DNA of 64,000 nt. Source: Marsupella aquatica. Taxonomy: Eukaryota; Marchantiophyta. The notes under the pieces are model-generated. The model was not told where the DNA came from, did no database searches, and saw only the letters and a program-made list of their open reading frames with translations. The stretch is taken from NCBI GenBank assembly GCA_973895155.1, contig OZ316896.1, positions 16,802,001 to 16,866,000 of the forward strand, given 5' to 3'. Position numbers and translations under genes: made by a program. Below are positions 47,601 to 59,581 of this stretch, one piece after another; the stretch's first letter is position 1, and every line of letters starts with the position of its first letter.

Positions 47601-50600
47601 CATCAAGGTGTTCACTCGCATGAGAAAAATCACTCTTAGAGGGAAGGAATCGATAAAAAGAAAGATCGACAGGAAAGGAAGTGCTAAGAACCTGATTTGA
47701 CGAATCGCTTCATCACCGAAAATTCTAGTTAAAATCTCCCGATGCTGTTCATCTGGAACTCTTAGCTCCTTCCTTAGATCAGACATGAGCCGCTCCTTGG
47801 CCTAAAAGTCAGGAGGGAAAGAACCAACTGAGAGGCATTGAGGCAAAGCTTGCAACCGCGCTGAGTAAATTTCTGGCACAAAGAAGACGCTTACTCGGAA
47901 ATGGCTTACTAATATTCTGATCTTCGTCATCAATAACACTACAGATTCAAGTCGTCCAGTATCAACTTCACATTATTCAACAGGATCTAAAGGAAATCCT
48001 TGAGATTAGAGACAGACAAAAATACCCAAGTAATGGCCTCTGACTGAGCTCCGAAAGCTCGAAGCACAGCGGTGTAGGCATCAAGCTCCAGCTTTCTGAT
48101 TTGCTGGTCTGCAGTAGTAGGCATCTGTGGTCTCCCATACGATGAACCAGCAGCAGCCCTTCCATTGCCACTAGGTCGCCCACCTCGTGTCACCCGGTTG
48201 TTGTGGTTCGGCGGAAGATCGTCATCTGTGCCTGTACTCGACACAGCAACACCTAACACTTGTCAATTTCAAGCCTACTCCCTTAATAATCGTAAAGCTG
48301 ACGTCCTCTACTGTGTCTGAGCACGACCTTTTCGACAACTAACAGATGCCCCCAATCCGTCTAGCCATACGAGAACGTATAACAAGCAGAAGAGGACATT
48401 TCTCACACACAAATCCGAAAGGGAATCCGAAAGGGACAGCTATACTGACACTATTTCATATAAAATGCAGTTCAAACTATACACAAAAGCAACAATATCT
48501 TTCCCGCCAAGGTTCCAGGGTTTCAAAGGCTACTTGCGAAATAATCAATACAAATTGCATTAAAGACGTTATCTTTAGGAAAAAGGTCCCCGCAGCCACG
48601 TCTCTCGTTGGAACCGACTACAAAAACTACATTCATTCCTTCATTCTGCGTTTTGAAATTTGCAACTTTCTCACAGATATTCAATCAACCACTGGCACTA
48701 CAATGCGCGTAACCATAATGGCAAGGGTTAGAATTTCTTCGTTATTTCACACTTTCCGTCATGATTCATTCTACCTTTGAACATTAGCTTCTTCGTCTGC
48801 ATAACTTCTTCTGCCTTCAAACATTGGCTTCTTCATCTGTCCACTATCAAATCTAGGTTAGGAATCATTCATCACTCATCACATAAAACGGAATATAACG
48901 TCCTCCTCTCACTGTAGCCTAACTATCTATCTAGCATGTATTCGTCCGTCTGGGGCGCAAATCAAACTTCTCTAGTTCAATCAACGTACAGGGCCTATTG
49001 GTAAGACTACAGTAGCTTGGGCAGAATAGCTCCTCTCTCGTATCATCTAATTAATTCTATAACATGCGGGGGTTCATGAAACTCTTGACAGATGACGGCA
49101 CAGCTGTCATGGCTGACAAGAAGAATTTCCCCAAAAGTTCGTTTCCAGTGTCACGTGAACTGGACCAGAAATACAGAGATTCATTTAGAGAGTATCCAAA
49201 ATGCTGACAGGGGCAAGCGACACAGAATGTAAGGGGAATAGGGCTAAACGAGAACGAACTGACCCCCACCGTGATTCTTCCACGACAACACCACTGAGAC
49301 AGTTGGACACGTGAACTGCAATTTCATGCAAGAGTATCTCAGCTTCGCTCATCCAGGAGAGGATGTCAAATATGAGTAAAACGTCCAGTTCATAGACAAC
49401 ACTTTGTGGCCTGATTACTCTCTATCCAGGACATGACTGCTCCTCGCAACGCCCGTTATTCCATTCAACTTCTATTTGGAGACCAGTGGGCTTGTACTTT
49501 GGAAGTATTATTACACCCGCTCAGCTGAGAGACCAGGATTTGTGATCTAAAAGCTGCAGTAGAGTCTGTACCAATAAAATTGTGGAAACAACTGTTTCAT
49601 ACGACTCACTATTCGACGTCCGCTCCAGGACTTCTTTCAAGGCACTCACCAAAAAGTTAAGTCATGACTAAATGTGGAGTCGCAGGATCATATATCGTCC
49701 AGGGAATAACACTAAACCCACTTGCTAGAGCACGTCCTAAAACCAGTCTCTACGGAGTGCAATGCGGTGTCGACAAATCTTGACCGCATAAAAAGTACCA
49801 AGTATGCGACTTCATAACCCTTGTGGACAACTTTCCTACTCTCTATCGGACAGCGCTCAGGAAGCTGCAACCTATCACCCTCAATTTGTTCTCCTCCATT
49901 CGGTTAAATGTTTCAGTATTCTTCATGGATACTTCCATACCAAAAAACCCTATCTCGCGGTTGTAATCATCACCAAAAGGAAGGTCCCAAAAGCAACGAA
50001 CCAGCTATGCCTGCAACAGCGAGATAATGCTCCCGGCATTGACTGTAAACGTGACCTACGAATTAAGGTGATACGGTACGAGTGCAATTATCCAGCTTTC
50101 AATCTCGGTCAAGAACTTCCGGAAAGCGGGAAAACGTGTGCCTGCTAGAAGATCTGCCCCAGGTCTTGTGATAAAAGAATCGCACCTTCGAGAACCCCGA
50201 CTTTGCAACGGTACACGTACCCCTCAAGTTATTGTACGAGACTGACAACATGAAGTTGAGTTGTGCGAGTAGGCATTGTACTTCATTATTGTGGATTTTT
50301 TATTTTCTTGTTATTCGTCCTAAAGTCTATGTTTTGGTCCGATGAAGTAAACTGTTCTTTACTTATCCCACGGTTTCTTGCAAGTACCCCCGGATTTTTC
50401 ATGATAACGGAAAAGCGAGAGATAGAGCTCGGCCTCAGGGCCTAGCACAAAAATAACTTGCATACCAAGGTGGCATACCAAGGTACCTCATATGCGCACG
50501 TCTTTGCATTCATTACTTGAGGAACAGGAGTAGGCAACAAAAGAAGAGTTGAGGAGTGGCAATAGAATACTGAAATTACAAAGAAGAGTAAGAAAAGTGG

Positions 50601-50683
50601 GAAAAGAGAGTATAGGAATAGTGAGAAGAGTAGGGAAAGAGCAGGAACTCACCGCTACTATCTGACGGATTATTATATTCCAT
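44664..50683 (-). CDS. EML: EMSY-LIKE protein (ENT domain + Agenet/Tudor-type domain)
   Basis: A complete ten-exon gene: 50683-50653, 48231-48026, 47801-47692, 47433-47178, 46970-46752, 46467-46399, 46244-45930, 45666-45604, 45333-45267, 44899-44664; 1572 nt, 523 residues, every junction in phase. The N-terminus (MEYNNPSDSSGTDDDLPP) is typical of plant EMLs. The ENT domain covers ~52-116 (RKLELDAYTAVLRAF through RKELRVPDEQHREIL). A Pro-rich linker with RKKQK and RGKKSKG follows. The Agenet/royal-type module is ~248-297 (IGRKVQTRWPEDNTFYEAVI, then HALVYD and ETWEWVNL). Then come an Arg/Gly/Ala-rich stretch (~298-402), a short coiled coil (~403-436) and an acidic Asp/Glu/Arg-rich tail. EMLs are nuclear chromatin-associated proteins linked in Arabidopsis to plant immunity and histone reading. 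The 2.4-kb first intron contains the 760-bp dispersed repeat. The last two junctions are the least certain. Confidence 0.93.
49205..49963. repeat. ~760-bp near-identical dispersed repeat, copy 2 (in EMSY-LIKE intron 1)
   Basis: Same sequence and orientation as 41488-42249, with differences at only a small percentage of positions. Homology stops abruptly at both ends, and the flanks of the two copies are unrelated. Just left of it, the plus strand at ~49066-49210 is open (MRGFMKLLTDDGTAVMADK) and might be a truncated coding fragment. I do not recognise it. Confidence 0.95.
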
Positions 50684-52440
50684 GTTGGGAACTACGACAA
50701 AGCCGCAAGCCGCCTCATCATAGGTGGTAATACCACGGCGTCTCTCTCCTCGCCGAATACATCACGCTACACGACCATACAGGCTAGTAACCTTTGAGTA
50801 GCATCAGAACACCTGCATTTCCTGATCATACATATCCTTCCCTACGCTACCCGAATATCAGCGGCACGTTCGGCTCCAGTCCACAAACCTGCAGACCTAC
50901 GCTACGTCCTGACCTCAACTTTTCTTTTCCCAAAAAATTGAAACCACACAGGTCGATAGCCTTGCCGCCTCCCGTCTCCAAGACTTCCAAGACCAGTCCC
51001 TCACCAACGGCCCTTTTCCATGTTTGCACCACCTCGTATCCTTCTGTCCAGATAACCTGCTCAATGGCCAAACAGCCAAACCCTAACAGCCCGAAAGTCC
51101 AACTTCGCTTCAACTCAAACCCAAACACGAGCCTGTCTGCCGATAAACCTCGTGGGAGAGCGCGGCGCAAGAAACGCCACACCCTCGAAAGATACTGCAA
51201 CCACTCCGACTATACCGCTTCCAACTCCTACATCACCTACGCCCCTGCTCCTTGCCCCTTTGGTCCCGCCGGGCACATACACAGTGCTACGAGCAGCACA
51301 ATCATGCCCTCGCAAACATGTTTCAAACGTCAAGGACTGCCACCCCTCTGCTCTCCCCGCTCCTCTCCTCCGCCACCGAGCAGAAAGGCCACAGACCGTC
51401 GAGCAACGCACTTCACCACAGCACCACTCCTCCTGTGTCGCGCTCGCGCTCTCCTCAAACTCCCAGCAGAAACTAGCGCAGCAAGCAAGTTCGCAGAGCA
51501 CAGAAGAAGCGACCCAAGCAAAGCAGAGCAGAGCAGAGCAGCAAAGAGAGAGCAGAGCCGCAAAAGAGTAGTGAGAGTGCGGGAACGAGAGGACGAGTGG
51601 ACGACAGGACGGGACGGGTGCTCCGCTGCGCTGCGCGGGCAGAATTAATCGGGAACAAATGACGAGCACAAAGACCAGACGGATCGCACACACAGACACA
51701 CCCACAGAGACACACACACCCACACAGAGGAGGCAACCCCAGCAAAGCAAACGCGAAAGCAACGAAATCAGCAGAACTAGTAGCAGAGCCAGCCACGGAG
51801 CAAAAGTGCCCTCTCTCTCGTTCTTCCTTCATTCGATCTTTGTGCGCCACCCTCATCGCTATTTATGCCCTCCTGCCTCCCTTCCCTTCAACCTCGCCGA
51901 AGTTCGCGCGCCCGTCCCCGTCACTCGCCCTCCGTCCCCCGCCGTCGCCTCCCTCCCTCCCCGCAACCTCCCCCTCCCTCCACCGTCCCCCCTCCCGGCC
52001 CCGGTCACCACTCCCCACTCCTCCGGTCTCTCCCTTCTTGGCCCCCACGTTGCAACCGGCGACAGCCCGCTTTCCCAGGTAAAACTCACCTGCAAGCGTT
52101 CGCGATGCCTTTCGCGGCCTGGCCGACGGCGACGGTCTGCCAGCGAAACACGTTACCACGGTACAGTACACTCCAGTCGCCCGCTCAACGGCGGTTCAAA
52201 TTACCTCCTGCTCTGCCGGTTGCGGTTCAAAATATCCTCTGCGCTTCCGGTTACCACGGTTCAGTGTACAGCGAGATGCACAATCGGACCCGCGTTACCG
52301 CCAATCAGCGAGCGAGCTCTTCCGGTTATAGAGCGTGAAACAGCGGAGACCAGACTGGGACCGAATTTGAGGTCCATCTTGACTGGAGTTAGATCGAATG
52401 ATAATGGCACTTTCCTGGGAAGCAATTGTGACCGTAGATA
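50684..52440 (-). promoter_or_regulatory. GC-rich upstream region of the EMSY-LIKE gene
   Basis: Immediately upstream of the EMSY-LIKE start, GC and CpG content rise clearly, with CA-, AGC- and CCCT-rich low-complexity tracts (51530-51560, 51680-51735, 51900-52030). Long frames are open on both strands at once (50794-51648 plus, 51115-51762 minus), which reflects composition rather than genes. It is best interpreted as promoter plus 5' UTR, possibly also serving a gene on the plus strand. No specific element was identified. Confidence 0.35.
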
Positions 52441-55049
52441 GGCCGATGAGACTCCTAGTTGGGAAGGGATGTCACGGCGGGAAAGTTCATATCAGGGGGC
52501 TACCACCGGCAACTACCGGCAACCACCACCACCTCTGGTTCAAAGTACGCCCGGTCACCGGATGGGGTACTCCTACTGTACAAAGTGCTGTGCCTCCATT
52601 TGAGACAGACATCATTCTTCCGATACAACAGTTTTTTTCTGGCTGATGTGAGACCAGCCTGGTGGGGTGACACTCGGCATAATTGATGATTTGATGCAGC
52701 GTTTTTCATTGGCGAAAGTTGCTAGATTTCAACCCCTCTGAAAAGTTTTTTGCCACCCTAGCCCCCATTATAGCCAGAATCTGGCTGGTGACCTTTAATG
52801 TAGAAAGCTTTGATGGGCAAAAACTCAATTTAAAATAATTAAACAAGAAATATTCTTAGCATCTTCTCCCTCACACTAGGAGACCTTAGCCACCTGGCTA
52901 AAACGAAAATCCGTTTCATGGCATGTGGATTCCCAAATCTTAATTGGACAGGGAATCAGGATCTCACAAGTGACCCCTAAGATCATTATTCCGTGTTCGT
53001 CAGCCTCGGCCCAACCTGACCCCTCCTAGACCTGTACGAATTAAATAATCTGAGGCTTTTTACCCACAACAAGACCCAATGTTTACCATTTGAATACAGT
53101 GGGATTTGAAGTCAAAAATTTAGATGTGTTTTCTTTGATTTATAGTATAGTACAATTAATTTTATAGGTTTTTCTGTCTTACACAATTTGGTAGGAGAAA
53201 GATCCTCACTCAAACCAGGATGACTGCTTTTAGGTGTTCTAGTAGTTTTTCCTCATCCTAGATTATTGTGATGCTGACTCTCCCCATCCATACAAAAGAG
53301 AAAAAAATTATATTAACCAAACCTAAGTAAAAGAGCTGTGCCATGGCCCTTTTAGCGATGTCAAGGGCATCCTCTACTATTATTGTTCTCAAAGTCATTT
53401 CTTAGTCAATATTTTCATTCACTCGGTATGTTGGTACAAGTCTGCAATGTGAACCCTCCTTATCAGATAGGGATGCCTTGTTGGACAAAAACTCTTGTAT
53501 ACGATGATGAAGGAGGGTCAGCTCTCCAGATCAAACATCGCAATGCAAGGCTGCACTTTATAAAAGGACCACAAACACTTTGGCTCAAAAGAGTTAGGTT
53601 TTTCAAGAGGAAGCAGAATGAAGGTTTTAGCATGATTGCAACTTCATTTTCCTTCCTAACGTCAAGTGTGTACCCCCTCTAGAGTGAGGTCCCGAGCATA
53701 TGGTCAATTTCCTTGAGACTTGAGAGATCTAGCCATTTTCAAATATGAGTGTCTCATTTGTCACATTTCACTCATCATGTGATCTGTACCATATGAGCAA
53801 AAACAGGGTTTTGTTGCTGTCCATACAGGTTGCAAAAATCTATCAGGGTCTTTTGTCAAATGCAAAGTTCCATTCAAGCTTCAATTTTGTCCTGGGGGAC
53901 TCATACATGCAAGATGCAATAGTCAAAATAAGTTCACACTTGGAGCCCCTACTTATGTATGCTTTAAGCTTGTAAGGAAGGTAATACAAATTTTTTGTTT
54001 TCATTACTTTTTAATTTTACCTGTTTATAACATTCTAAAATTTTGCACTCTAAAATATTTTGTTACACAATTTTAATAATTATCTATTTTTTGCACAAGC
54101 CATGGCACTATGGTTGTAACTGCTGTTGGCTTCTCTGAGTGCCAAAATCACCCCTTCTCCAGCTCCTGTGCAAAATGATTCCAAGAAAAACAAGGGGAAC
54201 AAATACAGAATTGCCAAATTTTGCCTTTAGCTATATAATTGGTTTGCCCTTAAGATCTAGAAACATCTAAGACTTTCCATAATTTTAATATATTTATAGG
54301 TACATATTACATGGCTCCAACTTATTTTTCCTCTTCCCCTTAGGCATTCGCCAGTTCAATTCCCTCAAAAAATTTGGAAAAGAAATTATTGACTGTTGAG
54401 ATCTGGAGTGGGGGAGGCCCAATCATTTTGTTTTGAGGATTGGGCGTGTGGGATAATGCTTTTATAGAATCACCAAAGTGCCCAAAGAAGTAGAATAAAT
54501 ATGCCCTCCAAAAGTTTATAATATTGTGACACGTGAAGAATGAATGGTTTACACCTTTGTATTTTCTATTTCCTGTCCTCGGTCTTTTTAATGTAAATCA
54601 TGCAGAATTATGCTACTATACGGCCTCACTGCCAGACTTTCAATCTACTCAGTCAATAAACATACCAAATTTCAATAAATAGTACCCTAAACAAAAGCTC
54701 AACTAAAGCTCAACAAAAGTGAAACTTGCATCCTGAAACTTGCATCCTCGAATTTCTTTCCCCCTCCTTGCCCACCTGGACCTCCCACACATTTCTTTTC
54801 TCTCTTTGGTCCTCCAATCCTATCTCACTTTTTTCTCTTTTGTTTCCCTTTAATGTCTTTCATATGATTGGTTTGATGAGGGTCATCACACAGTTTTGGG
54901 ACATCCCTTTTTCTTCAATTGTTCTTGTGAGTAGGTCCCAAGCCTGGACAGACTTGAGACAACAAATTTATGGCTACAAAACTCTTTTAATTCTCTTACA
55001 CTTTTGTCAACCTCTAGATACAAAAATTAAGTTTGGTTAGTTAAGAAGG
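52441..55049. other. AT-rich intergenic DNA
   Basis: I see no supported gene. Plus frames at 53383-53682, 53745-53975 and 54726-55040 have no family motif. Confidence 0.4.
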
Positions 55050-55690
55050 TTGCAACAGTCAACATCTTGCCATACTTCATTGAGGTTGTCAATGTCCTCA
55101 ACTTAATCTCAACACTGTCTCTCACCCTTGCTGAGCATAGACGAGAGCATAGACGACATTCGCAATGGCAAGCCCATGAACCATCTAACGTACAATAGTC
55201 GACATAGAGAGATACATGGTTCACCTCCACATGAGGCTACGTCCACGGGAACACACAAGAGCTTTACTGCACTCTAGGCCGACAGGCCATACCAAGCATC
55301 CACAACACAAGCTCTCCCTATCTCTCAACTAGCTCCGTAACAATGAGCCTAAGTTCCACCAGGGTCTCATCAGCCCTGGCTATACTCACAACAGCACTAC
55401 CACTAACATTAGCTAAGTCCTAACCCAAGTTAGACTAACTGTGTTTAGCTCATGAGTCACAAGACTAGAGTAATATCTAACAACCCTCGACAAGGGGGGA
55501 AGGGGGAGCAGGGCAACCAATCAAGATGAGACAGAGTGGGTTGGGGCGGGAGCAAAGTACAAGAACCATCCCAATCTCACAAGTTGGAGAAGTGCTGCAC
55601 TGAGGGTAGAGGACACTCATAGCCATCCAATGGTGAAACCTGGTTGGATGTTGATGGCATGTTGTTTCAAGTTAACTAGAATTACTTTGC
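55050..55690. repeat. Dispersed repeat, interrupted copy (partner at 30715-30995)
   Basis: Left part ~55050-55115 (CAACATCTTGCCATACTTCA, TCCTCAACTTAATCTCAACA) and right part ~55483-55690 (GTGAAACCTGG, TTGTTTCAAGTTAACTAGAA, TTACTTTGCTT) match the two halves of 30715-30995. An extra ~367 bp sits at the point where the other copy is continuous. Confidence 0.65.
55116..55482. mobile_element. Probable solo LTR inserted into an older repeat
   Basis: The inserted segment begins TGTCTCTCACC and ends ATCTAACA, the TG...CA ends of an LTR. It has no coding capacity and interrupts a repeat whose uninterrupted form is at 30715-30995. The flanks contain AACA-type sequence on both sides, compatible with an imperfect target-site duplication. 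Length fits a small solo LTR; the superfamily is unknown. Confidence 0.45.
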
Positions 55691-56433
55691 TTTGACAACA
55701 TGAAGAAATGACAAAAATGAAACGAACCTATCATAAAATTGACAAAAATAATAAATCAGACATGAGCCAGTAGAAGAGGCACGACATTCCTTTCAAGAAC
55801 TATTTGCTATTTTCTCATCTTCAACCTTCACTGTAATTTGTAACCTGAAGTCCGGACAACCAAGAAAATGTCCCTGCCCATTCCCATGGACTGCACAAAG
55901 TGGTCATTGATTTTACACCAAAAAAAGCGCCAGTTGTGGATTGCAATTGACAAATTTGACTACCCTATGGAGAAAGTAGTCAAGACATCAAGTCATGTTT
56001 TTGGCTCATTTTTTTAAAATGGACTCTATTCAACTTAATGTCGCCTGAATGGCTCAACAATGGTGCTTAAGAAGAATTCATTTGAACTTTCTTCATCTTG
56101 AAGCTCCAATCTCAGCCCAATTGAGAGCAAGCAAATTGGATCAATGAGATGGAGAATGTGATTGAAAACATTTGCCCCACTCTGCCACTCCCATATCATG
56201 GATTTGAGCCCACTCCTTAGAAAATTTTTGAGTAGTTGCAAACTTCACTAGTACATAGCACATTTTCAAGATGCGCATGATGTCTTGATGATGTACTCGA
56301 CAGGGTCATCAGAGTAGTCAACTATTTGTGACCTATTAAACCTTACTTTGGAATTTGGCAGATGGGTCAATTTATTTGAATGACTTCTAGATTTCAGTTA
56401 AAGCTGAATTGTTTTCCAGCATGGTCTCTTATA
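55691..56433. other. AT-rich DNA left of the gypsy region
   Basis: No gene, repeat or signal I can support. A minus frame at 56035-56241 has no family motif. Confidence 0.4.
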
Positions 56434-56762
56434 TGTCATGCCGAGGGACAGTGCCTCTTATGCACATCGGCATGTCCCTCGCCTGCCCGCTAGGTATGTA
56501 GTTAGGGCTAGTGTACTACCTGAGTTAGCGACATGTTCTTGTAGCAAGTCTGGGCCGTTCTTGAAGCAAATGTGCTTGTTAGTGTGACGCCAGGACTTTG
56601 CTTGCTTAGGGCATGTCTTTCTTTGTGGGTTTTCAGTTCTTCTTGAATCGCTGTCGACAGAGCTCAGACAGTGCTCGTCGGTTCCATACACGGGATTCAC
56701 ACAGTGATTCGTTAGATGCTCCCGACCGATCTTGGCATCCCGCCGGTTTTCGATTCGATTTC
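56434..56762 (+). mobile_element. LTR-like block of a plus-strand gypsy element
   Basis: A ~329-bp block starting TGTCATGCCGAGGGACAG and ending CGATTCGATTTCA (TG...CA). An inverted copy, roughly 90% identical by eye, lies at 59078-59402. It is 1.3 kb upstream of a plus-strand gag, as a 5' LTR should be. Two interleaved inverted repeats sit at its start: CATGCCGA (56437) with TCGGCATG (56467), and CGAGGGACA (56442) with TGTCCCTCG (56473). No primer-binding site could be identified. Confidence 0.65.
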
Positions 56763-58131
56763 AGTACACTCGTTTCTCTTACGCCTTTTATTCCAGAAGA
56801 ACTGTGATGAGGGGAAGAAGATCGGAGACGCTGTGCTTCTCAATTGCTCGAGACAATTGACATTTTTCCGTTGATGCCGGTGCAATTTCTATGGAAAAAC
56901 GTTGAGCGATGGGGTGGAAGTTATGGCTTGTGTGTATACACTTAAGTATATACACTTAAGTCAAACAGGCCCCCCCTCTCTCTTTTCCTTTGCGCTTTGC
57001 TTTCAGGGTTTTTCGTTTCCGGCCCCTGCCAACTGCTGCTTCAGCGCCTGCCACGACCTTTTTTGGGCCGTATTTTGGTGTTCCCCGGCCAATTTCCGTC
57101 GCAAGCTGTTCCCCGGCCGCGACCCCTTTTTCTTTACTCGGCCTGCCGTCGCGAGCTGCTTCCGGCCCGGCAGCTACCCTGTCTGAGTGCTTGTGTATAC
57201 ACACATTCGGGGCCCATCAATGCCCCTGGGCGCGCTCCTTTCACTCGGCCTTACGCACATAGGGCATCGTGCCCTGGTCTTAATAGAGCTGTTGGTAGGA
57301 GGGGGAGCCGAGCGGCAGCGCGAGGAGAGGAGGGGGCACAAAGCCCTATGAGGAATTAAGGAGGGGGAGGGGAGTTAAGTCGACTCCCTTCTCGGGAGTA
57401 CATACGACTCCCTCCTTGGGAGTTTCTGCCAGGGGCAGAAGGCCCTATGAGGGATTTAAAGCAAGGGGGAGGGGGAGTTGAAGCAGGGGTGCAAGGAGAG
57501 GGCACAAGGCCCTATGTTGCATTAAACGGACCTGGGGAGTACATTCGAGCCAGGCACGAGGCCCACAGTGCGTTTAAGAGGGGAGGGGGAGCTCATAGCC
57601 CCCACCTCTTCGGGAGCATAAGGAGAAGGGGGCGCGAAGCCCTATGCAGGGCTCGAGCCCATTAGGGGCCATTTCTTTTTCCTCGCCTCGCCCTTTTCTT
57701 TTTCGCCTCGCCTCGCTTTCGCTTTTATTCGTCTGTAGCATAGCGCACGGTGCCCGAGTGTGTATACACACTCGCTCGGTTGCCAGTCCCCACCTTATTT
57801 TTCTTTTCCGACACGCACCTTTCGTCAGTTTCTGGGTCCACGCCGGGGCCGACGTATACACTTAAGGGCCCCCCCTTTCACATTTTTTGTGGCCATTTCT
57901 TTGCGGATTTCTTTGCTGCCGCCGACGGTCATCTGCATAGGGCTGCGGGCCCGGGGTATACACATGGGATGGCAATCCGACATTGCCTATGTATACACAT
58001 AGGCCAGTGCGACAGGGACACAATTTGAGGTTTTAAGGGTCCTTTTCCCCGACGGTCTTTTGACGGTGACGGGTTTTCTTAGTCTTTACACATTTTGCAC
58101 ATTTTGGGTACATCGGGTATTGTCACCCAGC
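56763..58131 (+). other. Long GC-rich leader between LTR-like block and gag, with repeated motifs
   Basis: Untranslated leader of the plus-strand element. The palindromic core GTATACAC recurs at 56933, 57194, 57761, 57854, 57956 and 57991; in the first three copies the full palindrome GTGTATACAC is present. GTATACACTTAAG-type extensions occur at 56933 and 57854. A second motif, AAG.CCCTATG, recurs at 57341, 57439, 57506 and 57637 in purine-rich GGGGGAG contexts. Several overlapping frames are open because of the high GC content, but none has motifs. Confidence 0.6.
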
Positions 58132-58908
58132 ATGTCAGCAGACAAGCCGGGAGGTAGTAGCTCACCGCCACCAACACCTCGGTACCACTTACGGAGTGAT
58201 CCACGACCATTGGTGCCAATTTCATTGGAATCTCGGCAATTTCGACGACGTCCGCAGACAGCAGCAGCACCCACACCACGCAATCCTTCTGCTCAATTTG
58301 GCAGTCGCTTCACCACTACCCCGAAGCCTGCTATCACTTCCTTGCCATTTACCCCTTCTGCATCAGTGGTTGTTCCAGCTTCACCGACATACAGCATGGA
58401 TGCTAGCCACTCATCTGGCCGCATTGAGCGCTTCAGCGGGTGGCCAGGCACTGTCTCTTTATGTGAGTTCAAATCCACTTTCTACACTGTCGTTTACGAA
58501 TTGGAGTTGAAGTATGGCAGCAATTTCACAAATGCTTTTGCATTTAAGCAGTTAGCCAGGTATGTGCACCATGAGGTGTTGGATGTGTATGAGCAGCACT
58601 CTCAACAGCTGCTTGCTGTCACACAGTTGCCTAACCCTACCTATGCTAGTGCAATTATGGCAGTCTCACAATTGGCCTTACAGAATGCCATTGCAACCCA
58701 TGCTGCTACTCCTGCCACTTCCCCTCCTACTCTAGTTCCCACCACTGCGCCAATTACTCCCACTGTCTTGGCACAGGCTACATCAGGCATTTCTCCCACC
58801 ATTGATTCCCCTGCCTTTGCTGATCCAGTGGTTGAGTTTTTCCAGGTTCTTGAATTGGAATTCCCAATCAAGAGTGCTGATAAAATCATGCAGTTGGCCA
58901 TGTCGTGA
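58132..58908 (+). pseudogene. gag: Truncated Ty3/gypsy gag
   Basis: The frame from the ATG at 58132 (MSADKPGGSSS; an in-frame ATG at 58060 is also possible) begins with a Pro/Ser-rich tail containing RYHLRSDPRP, common at Gag N-termini. It continues into a folded, helical region (RIERFSGWPGTVSL, KYGSNFTNAFAFKQLARYV). It stops at 58906-58908 with a TGA supplied by the foreign sequence that begins at 58901. The last host residues (DKIMQLAMS) are where a Ty3 Gag capsid domain would continue, so the capsid C-terminal half and zinc knuckle are missing. Identification as Gag rests on composition, position behind an LTR-like block and this ending. Confidence 0.65.
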
Positions 58909-59581
58909 CATATAGTATCGTAGCCATAGTGTATCGAAAACATACAAGTCACCGGCAATGCATATGTGCAAGCTGCTAGCAACCAACATGCATAGAAAAA
59001 GTCCAATCACATTCACAGGTGCCAAGAAAAAGCAACTGAGGTGGTATGTACGTAGTGGAGGTGTAAACCTCTGTATAAATCGAATCGAAAACCGGCAGGA
59101 TGCCAAGATCGGTCGGGAGCATCTAACAAATCACTGTGTGAATCCCGTGTACGGAATCGACGAGCACTGTCTGAGCTCTGTCAACAGCGATTCAAGAAGA
59201 ACTGAAGAACGGCAAAGAAAAACATGCCCTAAGTAGGACCGGGTCCAGGCGTCATACTAACAAACCTCTTTTGCTTCAAGAACAGCCCAGACTCGCTACA
59301 AGAACATGACACTAACTCAAGTAGTACACTAGCCCTAACCATACCTAGCGGGCATGCGAGGGACATGCCGATGTGCACAAGCGGCACTGTCCCTCGGCAT
59401 GACAGCTGTCGTGACATATAGTATCGTAGCCATAGTGTATCGAAAACATACAAGTCACCGGTAATGCATATATGCAAGCTGCTAGCAACCAACATGCATA
59501 GAAAAAGTCCAATCACATTCACAGGTGCCAAGAAAAAGCAACTGAGGTGGTATGTATGTAGTGGAGGTGTAAACCTCTGTA
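58901..59581 (-). mobile_element. 3' LTR region of the minus-strand gypsy element (compound structure)
   Basis: Two 175-bp direct repeats, 58901-59075 and 59407-59581, differ at three positions. They flank an inverted copy (59078-59402) of the LTR-like block at 56434. Read on the minus strand, the right-hand repeat starts (TACAGAGG) immediately after a G7A polypurine tract, and both repeats end CACGACA. The 3' LTR of the methyltransferase element therefore starts at 59581. It ends either at 59407 (175-bp LTR) or at 58901 (681-bp LTR containing a repeat at each end). The sequence alone does not decide this. Confidence 0.7.

Noticed and set aside
50794-52338. Large open frames on both strands (for example 284 codons plus, 215 codons minus)
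   Set aside because: GC-rich, low-complexity region open in nearly all frames at once; Ser/Pro/Arg-rich translations without domains; better explained as promoter or 5' UTR.
56902-58028. Multiple overlapping open frames in the gypsy leader
   Set aside because: High GC content removes stops; no Gag or protease motifs, and the frames contradict one another.
58901-59581. A stand-alone TRIM element with 175-bp LTRs
   Set aside because: The repeat sizes would fit, but the interior is an inverted LTR-like block, no primer-binding site is seen, and the right copy abuts the pol element's own polypurine tract.
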